DNA of 64,000 nucleotides from NCBI GenBank assembly GCA_948868795.1, contig CAQRDK010000005.1, positions 12,783 to 76,782 of the forward strand, written 5' to 3'. The translations under genes and the position numbers were made by a program. Positions 25,045 to 33,001 of the stretch are shown piece after piece. The notes beneath the pieces were generated by a model. That model saw nothing but the letters and a program-made list of their open reading frames with translations, was not told where the DNA came from and did no database searches. The DNA is from an uncultured Candidatus Saccharibacteria bacterium. GTDB lineage: Bacteria > Patescibacteriota > Saccharimonadia > Saccharimonadales > Saccharimonadaceae. Numbering within the stretch: the first letter of the stretch is position 1; each line of letters starts with the position of its first letter.

Positions 25045-26949
25045 TTAGTGAAGTTTGGCGGCGGCAGGGAGTTTCGCATCTTTAAGAAGCGGAGCAAGTT
25101 CTTCTTCCTCGAGGGTTTCTTGCTTCAGGAGAGCTTCGGCGAGGCGGTCGAGGACAGCGGTGTTTGCTTTCAGAACAGCTTCAGCACGAGCTGCGGCTTC
25201 GTCGGAAAGAAGTTTGACTTCTTGATCGATAAGTTCGGCGGTTTTCTCAGAATAAGGTTTGCCGGTGGCGATAGTATAATAGCCAGTTTCCCCTTCCGGG
25301 AAGACGAGGTTGCGAGTTTGTTTACCCATACCTTCTTCGACAATCATCTCTTTGCTAAGCTGGGCAACATTCTGGAGGTCGGAAGAAGCACCAGTCGTGA
25401 TGGCTTCAGGGCCGAAAACGAGTTTCTCGGCGATACGACCACCCATAGCGCGAGCCAGAATATCTTTGAGTTCATAAATATTCTTATAGCTGCGATCTTC
25501 GGGCGGGAGGAACCAGGTGACGCCGCCGGTGTGCCCACGAGGGATAATCGTGACTTTATGGACAGGATCGGAATCCGGTAAGACATGGCCGACAATGGCG
25601 TGACCAGCTTCGTGATAAGCGGTAAGCTTACGTTCATGGTCATTCATGACTTTGCTCTTGCGCTCCGGGCCAATGGCGACACGCTCAAAGGCTTCGGTCA
25701 AATCTTGGTTAGTGATTTCTTTGTGGCCTTCGCGGGCGGCGGTAATGGCGGCTTCGTTTGCGATATTAGCGAGGTCGGCGCCGGAGCTACCAGCGGTTTT
25801 TGCGGCGAGAGCGTCGAGATTGACGTCCTTCGTGACAGGTTTGTTCTTGAAGTGAACGTTTAAAATCTCAAGACGGTCTTTGCGCTCCGGGAGAGTGACG
25901 TTGATATGGCGATCGAAGCGACCTGGGCGGAGGAGGGCCTTGTCGAGCATATCAACACGGTTCGTGGCGGCAATGACGATGACGCCAGAGTCATTGTCGA
26001 AACCGTCCATCTCAACGAGAATTTGGTTCAAAGTCTGCTCGTCTTCGCGGCCAGCACCACCGCGAGCATCGCGTTTATGGGCGACGGCGTCGATTTCGTC
26101 GATGAAGATAATTGAGGGGGCATTCTTTTTCGCCTTCGCAAAGAGATCGCGAACGCGAGAAGCACCAACACCGACGAACATTTCGGCGAATTCAGAACCG
26201 GAAATACTGAAGAATGGCACAGCAGCTTCGCCGGCGACGGCACGCGCCATGAGGGTTTTACCAGTGCCCGGCTCGCCAGCAAGGAGAACGCCGCGCGGGA
26301 TTTTGGCGCCAAGTTTTTCGTACTTTTTCGGCTCTTTCAAGAAATCAACAACTTCCTCGAGATCTTGTTTCGCAGCTTCGTTCCCGGCAACATCTTTGAA
26401 GAGGACTTTTTTCTTGTCGGGACCGTAAAGCTTCGCCTTAGCCTTGCCGAAGCCCATGGATTGATTGTTCATGGACTGGGCTTGGCGCATCATAGAGCTA
26501 AAGAATAGAATGATAATGATGACCGGGATAACGATAATTGCGATATCGAGAGCATAGTCCCAGAAACTGGAGACTTCTTTGTATTCGATGACGGGGTATT
26601 TGGACCGGCACTCGGTCAGTTCATCACCGTTTTTGTCGACGCAATGGTCGATGAGCCCCTGCTCGTAAAGCGTGCCGGAAGCATCTTTGCGGGAAGTTTG
26701 AGAATAACGGTCTTCGCCCTTCTTGGTGATTTTGAGCGTGCTACCTTCGACGGTAATTTTCGCGATGTCGCCATTTTCGTCGTTCGCACGGGCAATTACG
26801 TCAGAGAGCGGGACTTCTTCAATGGTTTGGCTCGGAGTAAAGAGGGTGGCAAGCATGCCGCAAAAAATGACGAGCAGAAAAATAAACGAAAACCAGCGGA
26901 GAACATTACTTCCCTTTTGTTGTGGTTTTTTCTTGGTGGCTTGTGGCAC
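25045..26949 (-). CDS. ftsH: ATP-dependent zinc metalloprotease FtsH
   Basis: Membrane-anchored AAA+ protease for membrane and regulatory proteins, 634 aa. Two membrane segments (WFSFIFLLVIFCGMLATLF and IAIIVIPVIIIILFF) flank an extracytoplasmic loop. AAA domain: Walker A GEPGTGKTLMAR, Walker B SIIFIDEIDAV, SRH RPGRFDRHI. Protease: zinc motif HEAGH. The start is GTG with a consensus AGGAGG 6 nt upstream. A promoter is likely within 26950-27010. It ends at the terminator near 25000. Confidence 0.98.
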   Translation of the reverse strand: MPQATKKKPQQKGSNVLRWFSFIFLLVIFCGMLATLFTPSQTIEEVPLSDVIARANDENGDIAKITVEGSTLKITKKGEDRYSQTSRKDASGTLYEQGLIDHCVDKNGDELTECRSKYPVIEYKEVSSFWDYALDIAIIVIPVIIIILFFSSMMRQAQSMNNQSMGFGKAKAKLYGPDKKKVLFKDVAGNEAAKQDLEEVVDFLKEPKKYEKLGAKIPRGVLLAGEPGTGKTLMARAVAGEAAVPFFSISGSEFAEMFVGVGASRVRDLFAKAKKNAPSIIFIDEIDAVAHKRDARGGAGREDEQTLNQILVEMDGFDNDSGVIVIAATNRVDMLDKALLRPGRFDRHINVTLPERKDRLEILNVHFKNKPVTKDVNLDALAAKTAGSSGADLANIANEAAITAAREGHKEITNQDLTEAFERVAIGPERKSKVMNDHERKLTAYHEAGHAIVGHVLPDSDPVHKVTIIPRGHTGGVTWFLPPEDRSYKNIYELKDILARAMGGRIAEKLVFGPEAITTGASSDLQNVAQLSKEMIVEEGMGKQTRNLVFPEGETGYYTIATGKPYSEKTAELIDQEVKLLSDEAAARAEAVLKANTAVLDRLAEALLKQETLEEEELAPLLKDAKLPAAAKLH

Positions 26950-26962
26950 GATGACCTCCTTA

Positions 26963-29014
26963 TTATGGTTTCAGATGTGGCAGATATGCCATATATAATA
27001 TGTTGCAAAATACATGGGGTGATTTTAGTCTGTCGACCAAAAATCTTGAATGGTCTGGGTGATCGGATTTGAACCGACGACCTCGCAGTCCCGAACCGCG
27101 CGCGCTACCAGCTGCGCCACACCCAGATATATCTATTATGTTATCACAGATTGAGGAAAATGGGAAGGAGTTGCAGAAAAGTTCTGGTGTATTTTGTGGT
27201 TGTATGGTATAATTAGTTGTACCGGGGCGTAGCACAGTTGGTAGCGCGCAGCGTTTGGGACGCTGAGGTCGCCTGTTCGAGTCAGGTCGCCCCGACCATA
27301 GCTTATATAAATGCGATTTTAGTGAATTCGACCCCTGTAAAATGGGCGAATTTTTTGTTAATGCCCCAGAGAGGGAGTTTTTGATAAGTTCTTGTTCAAT
27401 TTTGCGCTTGCCCTCATCTAGAGTTTGAACCCAAGGGTACGGTTTTACCTCTATAACTTTGGTTGTTAATGCCTTAGTAGATTTTTGTGGAACAACGATT
27501 GCTTCGTTTAACTCGTCAATGTCGACTTGACGAAGAGTAGCTTTTGGACCGATGGCGAGCAGGATCGCCCTGCGCTCGCCAATGTCTTCTGCTAATTCAA
27601 ACTTTTCTTTAGGACTAGTTAGTGTGTTCAGAGTTTTACCGATAATCTCATACCATTTACGCTGACGCTCTTCGTTATCTTCTGATGAGCGTTTAATATC
27701 TTCCATTAGAGACTGAATGTGTTTAGACTCCTTCGTAAACAACTCATCATCGATAATACCTCTTGTGCGCATATTAACTAGTTCATGTAATTGTTTCTCA
27801 CAATCGTCCATACTCGCATTCTTAATCTTCGCAATATCATATCGTTCTAATAGTTCCTTTTCTCTAATACCGTCTAAGATTTCCATTGCCCACTGATAGA
27901 GGAGTGGGTGAAGCGTATAATGGTCAAGAATTGTGTCAATTTGCCTAAAGGCTTCTTTTTCGCTAATTGTTCCACGCATATTGCATTTACGATAGGGGCT
28001 TTTCTTAGTACATTTATAATACATATGCTCCGCATAAGTGCCGTCAGATAGGGGTCGGTCATGATGTTCGCCAATAATGGAACAACCGCAGTGAGCGCAG
28101 CTTAGTAGACCCTTAAGTTCATAACGCGTAGACTTGACTAGTGTTTTAGGGCGGAGATTATGGTCTTCCGCATATTTACTTTTAAGACGCTGTACTCTCC
28201 AATATTCATCTTCAGTAATCATAGGTTGCCAAGCTCCTTGGTGGAAGATATTTTTATCTTCAATATCTCGCACTTTACCCATATAGAACGGATTTTCTAA
28301 GATACCATGTAGTCCGCCAAGCGTTAAGGGCTTGCCGCCAACCTTTTTACGTTTCAGGGTAGTAAAATGATAATCTTCGTTTAAGATACAAAGCAAATCA
28401 GGCACAGTATAATTTCCAGTAAGATATAGCTTGAACATTCGTTGGAGGACGTAAAAACGTTCTGGATCAATGATAACTGTTGGTTGATTATTTTCATCCC
28501 GTGAGTTTAGGTAGCCTTGCGGAGCAACTCCAGTACAATGACCGTGCTTGTTTTTGCTTCGTACTCCTCTAGTAACGTTTTTACTCAAATCAATCGAGTA
28601 CTGAGTAGCCATGCTCGCTTCAACTCCGAAGACGATAGTATTGTCTTCTGGACGATAGACTCGGTCGTTTGTATGAATTAACTTTAACTTACCATCAATA
28701 AGCAGCTGCTGAATAATGCCGTTTTCTTTAGGGTTGCGAGCTAGGCGATTTGTTTGCCAACAGATAATACCATTCGCCTTACCCTGTTCGATCATTCGTA
28801 CCATTTGGTCAAACTTTGGACGGTTATTACACTTACTAGCGGAAGCAGCCTCTTGGAAAATCTTGACAACTTTATAGTTGTTCTTTGCTACAATTTGTTT
28901 CGCAATATCTAACTGGTCGGGGAGCGAAGCCATCTGACGGTCTTCACCTTCTGTAGATTTGCGTGCGTAGACAATAAACTTTAAGTCCTTTGGGTTCACG
29001 CTTGTTATACTCAT
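26963..29014 (-). CDS. Large serine recombinase (site-specific integrase)
   Basis: Integrase of element 1. N-terminal resolvase domain with the catalytic serine in FIVYARKSTEGEDRQ, then QTNRLARNPKENG, recombinase domain (GVAPQGYLN... GLHGILENPFYMGKV), and a zinc ribbon (CAHCGCSII... YYKCTKK... CNMRG). A GGAGA precedes the ATG at 29014. The native part ends near LYKLWSG; after that the frame runs through tRNA-Pro(TGG) antisense and across tRNA-Pro(CGG), stopping at 26963, so about 110 C-terminal residues are chromosome-derived. The free circular form would have a different tail. A structured leader (RNA 3) precedes it. Confidence 0.93.
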   Translation of the reverse strand: MSITSVNPKDLKFIVYARKSTEGEDRQMASLPDQLDIAKQIVAKNNYKVVKIFQEAASASKCNNRPKFDQMVRMIEQGKANGIICWQTNRLARNPKENGIIQQLLIDGKLKLIHTNDRVYRPEDNTIVFGVEASMATQYSIDLSKNVTRGVRSKNKHGHCTGVAPQGYLNSRDENNQPTVIIDPERFYVLQRMFKLYLTGNYTVPDLLCILNEDYHFTTLKRKKVGGKPLTLGGLHGILENPFYMGKVRDIEDKNIFHQGAWQPMITEDEYWRVQRLKSKYAEDHNLRPKTLVKSTRYELKGLLSCAHCGCSIIGEHHDRPLSDGTYAEHMYYKCTKKSPYRKCNMRGTISEKEAFRQIDTILDHYTLHPLLYQWAMEILDGIREKELLERYDIAKIKNASMDDCEKQLHELVNMRTRGIIDDELFTKESKHIQSLMEDIKRSSEDNEERQRKWYEIIGKTLNTLTSPKEKFELAEDIGERRAILLAIGPKATLRQVDIDELNEAIVVPQKSTKALTTKVIEVKPYPWVQTLDEGKRKIEQELIKNSLSGALTKNSPILQGSNSLKSHLYKLWSGRPDSNRRPQRPKRCALPTVLRPGTTNYTIQPQNTPELFCNSFPFSSICDNIIDISGCGAAGSARGSGLRGRRFKSDHPDHSRFLVDRLKSPHVFCNILYMAYLPHLKP
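27051..27126 (-). tRNA. tRNA-Pro (CGG)
   Basis: 76-nt cloverleaf with encoded CCA. Acceptor CTGGGTG/CACCCAG, anticodon loop TTCGGGA. Confidence 0.94.
27207..27212 (+). promoter_or_regulatory. -10 box of tRNA-Pro(TGG)
   Basis: TATAAT 10 nt before the mature 5' end. Confidence 0.6.
27223..27298 (+). tRNA. tRNA-Pro (TGG), integration target
   Basis: 76-nt cloverleaf with encoded CCA: acceptor CGGGGCG/CGCCCCG, anticodon loop TTTGGGA. Its 3' end CCCGACCA is the core shared with two downstream att-like sites, so this gene is the attB of the integrated elements and stays intact after integration. It lies antisense to the tail of the recombinase reading frame. Confidence 0.95.
27291..27298 (+). other. 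att core, tRNA side (attL)
   Basis: CCCGACCA, the 3' end of tRNA-Pro(TGG). It recurs at 38270-38277 and 40551-40558. The minus-strand recombinase frame passes through it (TGG TCG GGG, residues W-S-G). Confidence 0.7.
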
Positions 29015-29054
29015 AATAATTTGTCTCCTTAAATTAATTTTCGTTATTTTGACA

Positions 29055-29177
29055 TAAAAAGTATAGACCTTTGTTTTTCAACAGGTTATAACTGGTTTTC
29101 TAAAAGGTCTATGCTTTTAGCGGTGCGAGGCTAATGTTTAAAAATCTTGCGATATCTTCCGATTAGCCGATGTACCG
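29055..29177 (-). ncRNA. Structured leader of the recombinase gene (RNA 3)
   Basis: Minus-strand hairpin CGGT-N5-GGCTAAT / ATTAGCC-N5-ACCG closing a 26-nt loop that starts CGGAA and contains CGCAAG. It is followed by a second stem, 29117-29103 pairing with 29072-29058 (15 bp, one mismatch or wobble), ending in a short T-run, terminator-like. The order resembles RNA 1 and RNA 2 but lacks a clear outer stem. A role in recombinase expression is inferred. Confidence 0.45.
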
Positions 29178-29201
29178 TTGTAATTGATTATGTTTTTACT
29201 C

Positions 29202-29747
29202 TCAAAATGGAATGTCGTCTAAGTTGATTTCCTCCTCGTCGTCTAAAACATCTAATGCTGCTTCTGGGTCGCTTTTATCTTCATCAGAGTAGCCATCGTC
29301 TTTCAGTTCATCTAAGTACTCCGAGGTCATCGCGTCCTCTTCATTAACGGCTGGTTTCATAATAACTACAGCTTTTAGAGACTGGCTTACTCCATTACCG
29401 AATTGCTTATGATGATATTCGTATGCTTTGGCAACTAGCGAAATAACTGCTCCCCTATTTAGACCTTCGATAGCGTCCTTACCAGTCATATTGACCACCT
29501 TAGTACGATCTGTAAATTTGAATTTAAATCGCTCCTCTCCTTCGTATTCGCTGAATTGAGCTACTCCAGCCTGTTCGGCTTTTCCGATTTTATTTTGTTT
29601 TACCCATGTTTCGATTTTTGACCTTACGACAGGGTCATCAATCACTACCATGATAGATTTACCATACGGGTTGTCATCTTCAAGATTAGCGAATGCCACC
29701 TTAAGATTTTTCAGTTTGATAATTCTTAGATCTTTTTCCTTGTTCAT
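29202..29747 (-). CDS. ssb: Single-stranded DNA-binding protein-like, with DDIPF tail
   Basis: 181 aa. The N-terminal 120 residues form a beta-rich, OB-like domain (not a close match to canonical SSB). A long acidic linker follows, ending EEEINLDDIPF, the tip by which SSBs recruit repair and replication proteins. AAAGGAAAT precedes the ATG. It lies downstream of the element ATPase gene on the same strand, fitting a replication module. Confidence 0.72.
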   Translation of the reverse strand: MNKEKDLRIIKLKNLKVAFANLEDDNPYGKSIMVVIDDPVVRSKIETWVKQNKIGKAEQAGVAQFSEYEGEERFKFKFTDRTKVVNMTGKDAIEGLNRGAVISLVAKAYEYHHKQFGNGVSQSLKAVVIMKPAVNEEDAMTSEYLDELKDDGYSDEDKSDPEAALDVLDDEEEINLDDIPF

Positions 29748-29833
29748 TTCCTTTTACCTCGTTTATTGTTCCATATGTTAGCATTGCGCTAGGGTGAACC
29801 TCGAATATGATACATATTTTCCTCCATTGATTT

Positions 29834-31414
29834 TTAACACAAGCTCTTTTGAGTTACTTCTCTCTTAGCCTCGTTAGATTGTCCGTCTTTCCAGTTGGTA
29901 TCGGTAAGCTCAATCCAACGTTGACCGTACTTATAATGACCATGTTTAACTTTAATTCCGATACTCTCAAGAGTAGATTTACAACGGTCTAACTGCTTGC
30001 CGAGCGTCGCAGGTGAGCGTGGCCAGTCAGGATGATTTACGAGATAACACCTTGCCGTATCGTCCTCAACACAGTCAGCAAGTCCACTATAACGAAGCCT
30101 AATTTCATGAAGTTGCGAAGCAGTACCTTCCCACGTTCCGGTTTGCGAAGTTAGGAGACGACAGGCCTGAGCGACTAGTGAAGATTCAACCGCAATCTCA
30201 GTTTGCCTATCGAGAATGAACTTATATGCTTCCACGAATTCTTGACCCGTATGGCCATCCATACTCTCACAGATCGCGTAAGACAAAGCATACCAGTCGG
30301 CCAACCTCGGCAATTTCTCAAGCTTTACGGACGGTAAGAGTTTAAGGGCTTTGCTCAGCGTATTATAGATACTTCCTAGTAAGTATGGCTTTAACCTTGC
30401 GAATTCAGAATCTAACTCAGACTGTGTGCGACGCTTGGTTTCCGAAATACGACTAACCTTTAAGGGCAAGGTCCTATCCAATAGGTCTTCTCTCTGCACC
30501 AGTGTCGATGGAATGCCAGTAATGATTACTGGGCGACAAACTTGACAGATCCAATCATCATCATCGCTATATAGGGCGCGTTTAGCAAGGCTCGACCCAG
30601 TACAGATACGGCATAGCTCGTCGCTTAATGACAATGAGATATTGCTTAAATTATCAAGCAGTAGTGCGGCATTTTTATTAGCCAGTCTCATTAACTCTTG
30701 TCCATTACTGATCACTGGTAGACCACTTTCTAATGAAGAACACTCCACGAGGTCGACAATGCGTCTCGCCGTCAAAGTCTTACCGGAGCCGTTGTCGCCG
30801 CTGATGCTCAAAAGGGGCTTCGGAATGTTTGGAATATATAGACTACAGATATATGCCATAACCACTAGCCACTCTCGATCATCCTTAAACTCTGACAAAA
30901 GCGGTCGTAATAACTCAATACTACAGTCTTCATGTCGCTCAGGTAGGCTTTGCGGCTTTTGATGTCGATGACGGAGAAAAGCAATCGGTACGTCTTGAAT
31001 TGACCAGCTTTCTGGAGTAATACTTATGGCATGCAACCCATCACAAGTATCATAAATGATTTCTAGCGGATTGCCTTGACAATCATCGACTCGACATAGG
31101 CGAGTATTTAGCTCATGATATTCATCGCCCGTTTCCGCTTCGTAAATTAACATCGTGCGGACAATATCAACAATTGCGTCTAACCCTTGAAATCTCTTAT
31201 ATTTCTTGATTAAAAAGTTTCGTAGCCACCTTTCAAATTCTTTAGATGTTAGTTTAATGACCTGACCTCCAGTTTTGCGGATGGCAATATAAGGTTCTTG
31301 TCGCTGATCAATAAACAAAGTGTTCTGATCTTTAATTTGCTCAACGGCTTCTTCTGCTAAAGTTTTCCCTTTATCTACTTTAGGGTCGCTTTTATTGGCA
31401 AGGTTTTCTGCCAT
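29834..31414 (-). CDS. Replication-type P-loop ATPase/helicase of the element
   Basis: 526 aa. Walker A at LLSISGDNGSGKTLTAR, Walker B-like at NAALLLDNLSNI, arginine-rich sensor segment REDLLDRTLPLKV, and a C-terminal region with a winged-helix look (GLADCVEDDTARCY... WPRSPATLGKQLDR). This matches ATPases found in phage and island primase-helicase modules. The start has GGAGG 4 nt upstream and overlaps the preceding small gene by 23 nt. Confidence 0.72.
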   Translation of the reverse strand: MAENLANKSDPKVDKGKTLAEEAVEQIKDQNTLFIDQRQEPYIAIRKTGGQVIKLTSKEFERWLRNFLIKKYKRFQGLDAIVDIVRTMLIYEAETGDEYHELNTRLCRVDDCQGNPLEIIYDTCDGLHAISITPESWSIQDVPIAFLRHRHQKPQSLPERHEDCSIELLRPLLSEFKDDREWLVVMAYICSLYIPNIPKPLLSISGDNGSGKTLTARRIVDLVECSSLESGLPVISNGQELMRLANKNAALLLDNLSNISLSLSDELCRICTGSSLAKRALYSDDDDWICQVCRPVIITGIPSTLVQREDLLDRTLPLKVSRISETKRRTQSELDSEFARLKPYLLGSIYNTLSKALKLLPSVKLEKLPRLADWYALSYAICESMDGHTGQEFVEAYKFILDRQTEIAVESSLVAQACRLLTSQTGTWEGTASQLHEIRLRYSGLADCVEDDTARCYLVNHPDWPRSPATLGKQLDRCKSTLESIGIKVKHGHYKYGQRWIELTDTNWKDGQSNEAKREVTQKSLC

Positions 31415-31586
31415 TATGCACCTCCTTTGTTTGAAGCTCTCGTGAACTTAAGATCTTTGCGGCCGTAAATCTCACTACCGATACGGCACAAGCGTAAAGC
31501 TCGTCGTCATTCAAACTTAGACCGACGGATGACTTCACAATTTTGCGCAACCGCTTCAGATTTTTGGCATCAAAAACCTTGTCCAC
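31392..31586 (-). CDS. Small protein upstream of the element ATPase
   Basis: 64 aa, starting with GTG (MDKVFDAKNLKRLRKIVKSS...). Basic first half; no family recognised. It overlaps the ATPase start, so translation is probably coupled. It could be a replication accessory factor or a small regulator. Confidence 0.5.
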   Translation of the reverse strand: MDKVFDAKNLKRLRKIVKSSVGLSLNDDELYACAVSVVRFTAAKILSSRELQTKEVHNGRKPCQ

Positions 31587-31666
31587 TGGGGCTTCCTTCC
31601 TTTGATTTAGTTTTATATTGTAGATTCTATTTTCGCTGAACCTACTCCTATTCTAAGTGAAGTAGC

Positions 31667-31709
31667 CAAAAAACACCCTCCTTGAAACTTATAAAGTTTG
31701 AGGAAGGTT
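31667..31709 (-). terminator. Intrinsic terminator after the 342-aa element gene
   Basis: Long stem on the minus strand (CCTTCCTCAAACTT with AAGTTTCAAGGAGG, minor mismatches) followed by TTTTTT. Confidence 0.85.
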
Positions 31710-32738
31710 TTACACCCTTGTTATATTAAAAGTTTGGTTCTTGAAAGAAAGCTCAAACTCTTGAACTTTTTGGTCGTTGTTAAAAACCGTTGGTATCTTA
31801 TATAGCAACGACAAATAGTCTGGATCTTTTTGTTCTTTCTCTATAAAAGACGCTGTGCTATTTAGAGATCTACCAAAATACAGCACCTCAAGAACATCAG
31901 TTTTCATTTCTTCATTAAATTGAAGAAGCGCATTGTGAAACCAGTCCCTTTCCCATTGTTTTTTGAACTTGGATCTATCTTTCCACACCTCTAAATCAGT
32001 ATATCCATCCGTCAAAAATGGTAGTCTATCTATTTTAAAACAATATTCCAAAACGCCTAAAAGTTCATTGGCACTTAGCTTTTTAGCTGTTTGAGTGGCT
32101 AAATAGTTTAATATAACATTTCTTATAGTGAAGATCGTGATTTGCGATGCTCGAGTTTTCTCTGGTTTTACGTGCGCAGTTTTTATATATTTCCAGTTTT
32201 GCGATAGATACCACTGCATATCCTCGAGACTAGTTTCCTCTGAGAAACAAATCATTGGCTGCTTAGATTTTTTAGTTGTAGTAGTTGCGATTTGTAGATT
32301 TTTAGCTCTGTCAGGTCTCACTAGTGTTCCGTATATGTACAGTACGACCGATAGATCCATCCAGTCATAACATGTCAAAAAATATCTTACTAGATGATCT
32401 CTATTTTTCTCTATACTGGATATAGTGCAAGAATCGAGTAGCCGACGCACGCCCACGATTGGGCGGTCATATTTCGCTCTTACTATCGCGGCATACTGAC
32501 GGCTAGTCCATGGATAAGGGCTCAGCGGAACAAAATTAAAATTGTTAGTAGTAAGGTCCATCCCCCATTTTCCTTGACCACATAGATCATTTAAGATGTT
32601 TACTACAAGCCTAGTGCAAGACGCTAAAAACTCATAGTCGTAGTTTTTTATATACCCAATATGTTCTCCATCATCATAATCGCAAGTATCTTCGTAATCT
32701 ACATTCATATTAAGAAAATTACGAATTGCATCATTCAT
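31710..32738 (-). CDS. Hypothetical protein of element 1 (342 aa)
   Basis: No recognised domain. Soluble, aromatic-rich, mostly helical in appearance (RNHLVRYFLTCYDWM-like segments, KKQWERDWFHNALLQF). The start at 32738 is set by a consensus promoter: TTGACA, 17-nt spacer, TATAAT, 7 nt, ATG, so the gene is leaderless. An in-frame start at 32774 lies inside the promoter. It has its own terminator, so it is a free-standing cargo gene, possibly defence; this is inference. Confidence 0.7.
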   Translation of the reverse strand: MNDAIRNFLNMNVDYEDTCDYDDGEHIGYIKNYDYEFLASCTRLVVNILNDLCGQGKWGMDLTTNNFNFVPLSPYPWTSRQYAAIVRAKYDRPIVGVRRLLDSCTISSIEKNRDHLVRYFLTCYDWMDLSVVLYIYGTLVRPDRAKNLQIATTTTKKSKQPMICFSEETSLEDMQWYLSQNWKYIKTAHVKPEKTRASQITIFTIRNVILNYLATQTAKKLSANELLGVLEYCFKIDRLPFLTDGYTDLEVWKDRSKFKKQWERDWFHNALLQFNEEMKTDVLEVLYFGRSLNSTASFIEKEQKDPDYLSLLYKIPTVFNNDQKVQEFELSFKNQTFNITRV

Positions 32739-32774
32739 AATATATATTATACTTACCACCTCTGTTATTGTCAA
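32739..32774 (-). promoter_or_regulatory. Consensus leaderless promoter
   Basis: TTGACA (32774-32769), 17-nt spacer, TATAAT (32751-32746), then 7 nt to the ATG at 32738. Confidence 0.85.
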
Positions 32775-32800
32775 ACCCCCACCCCTGTCGCGAATAGGTA

Positions 32801-32829
32801 TTCACATTTGAAGTAATATGTGGTATAAT
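32801..32829 (+). promoter_or_regulatory. Promoter of RNA 2 and the GIY-YIG gene
   Basis: TTCACA, 17-nt spacer, TATAAT at 32824-32829; start expected at 32836 or 32837, the first base of the outer stem of RNA 2. Confidence 0.75.
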
Positions 32830-32835
32830 AAGGGT

Positions 32836-32969
32836 GCTTAAATCTTAACGAATCGGACAACGTCAACGAAAGTTGATTAGTTCCAAGCGGAAATGCGGCT
32901 ATGTACGCAAGTCTGTTCTTGGAACTAGATTTGTTAAGGTTTAAGCGACTAGTACATAGTCGCATTTTT
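32836..32969 (+). ncRNA. Structured RNA upstream of a GIY-YIG nuclease (RNA 2)
   Basis: Three-way junction: P1 is 18 bp (32837-32854 with 32928-32945, two G-U pairs), P2 is TCAAC-GAAA-GTTGA with a GNRA loop (32863-32876), P3 is TAGTTCCAAG/CTTGGAACTA (32878-32887 with 32918-32927). The P3 loop begins CGGAA and holds GCGGCTATGTAC (32895-32906), complementary over 12 nt to GTACATAGTCGC (32952-32963). That second copy forms the 3' side of an intrinsic terminator, GCGACTA-N5-TAGTCGC plus ATTTTTG. Terminator and long-range pairing are mutually exclusive. It could be an attenuator for the nuclease gene or a free small RNA. Confidence 0.75.
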
Positions 32970-33001
32970 GTTATCAGAGCGGCTAAGAAAGGGCATTCAA
33001 A

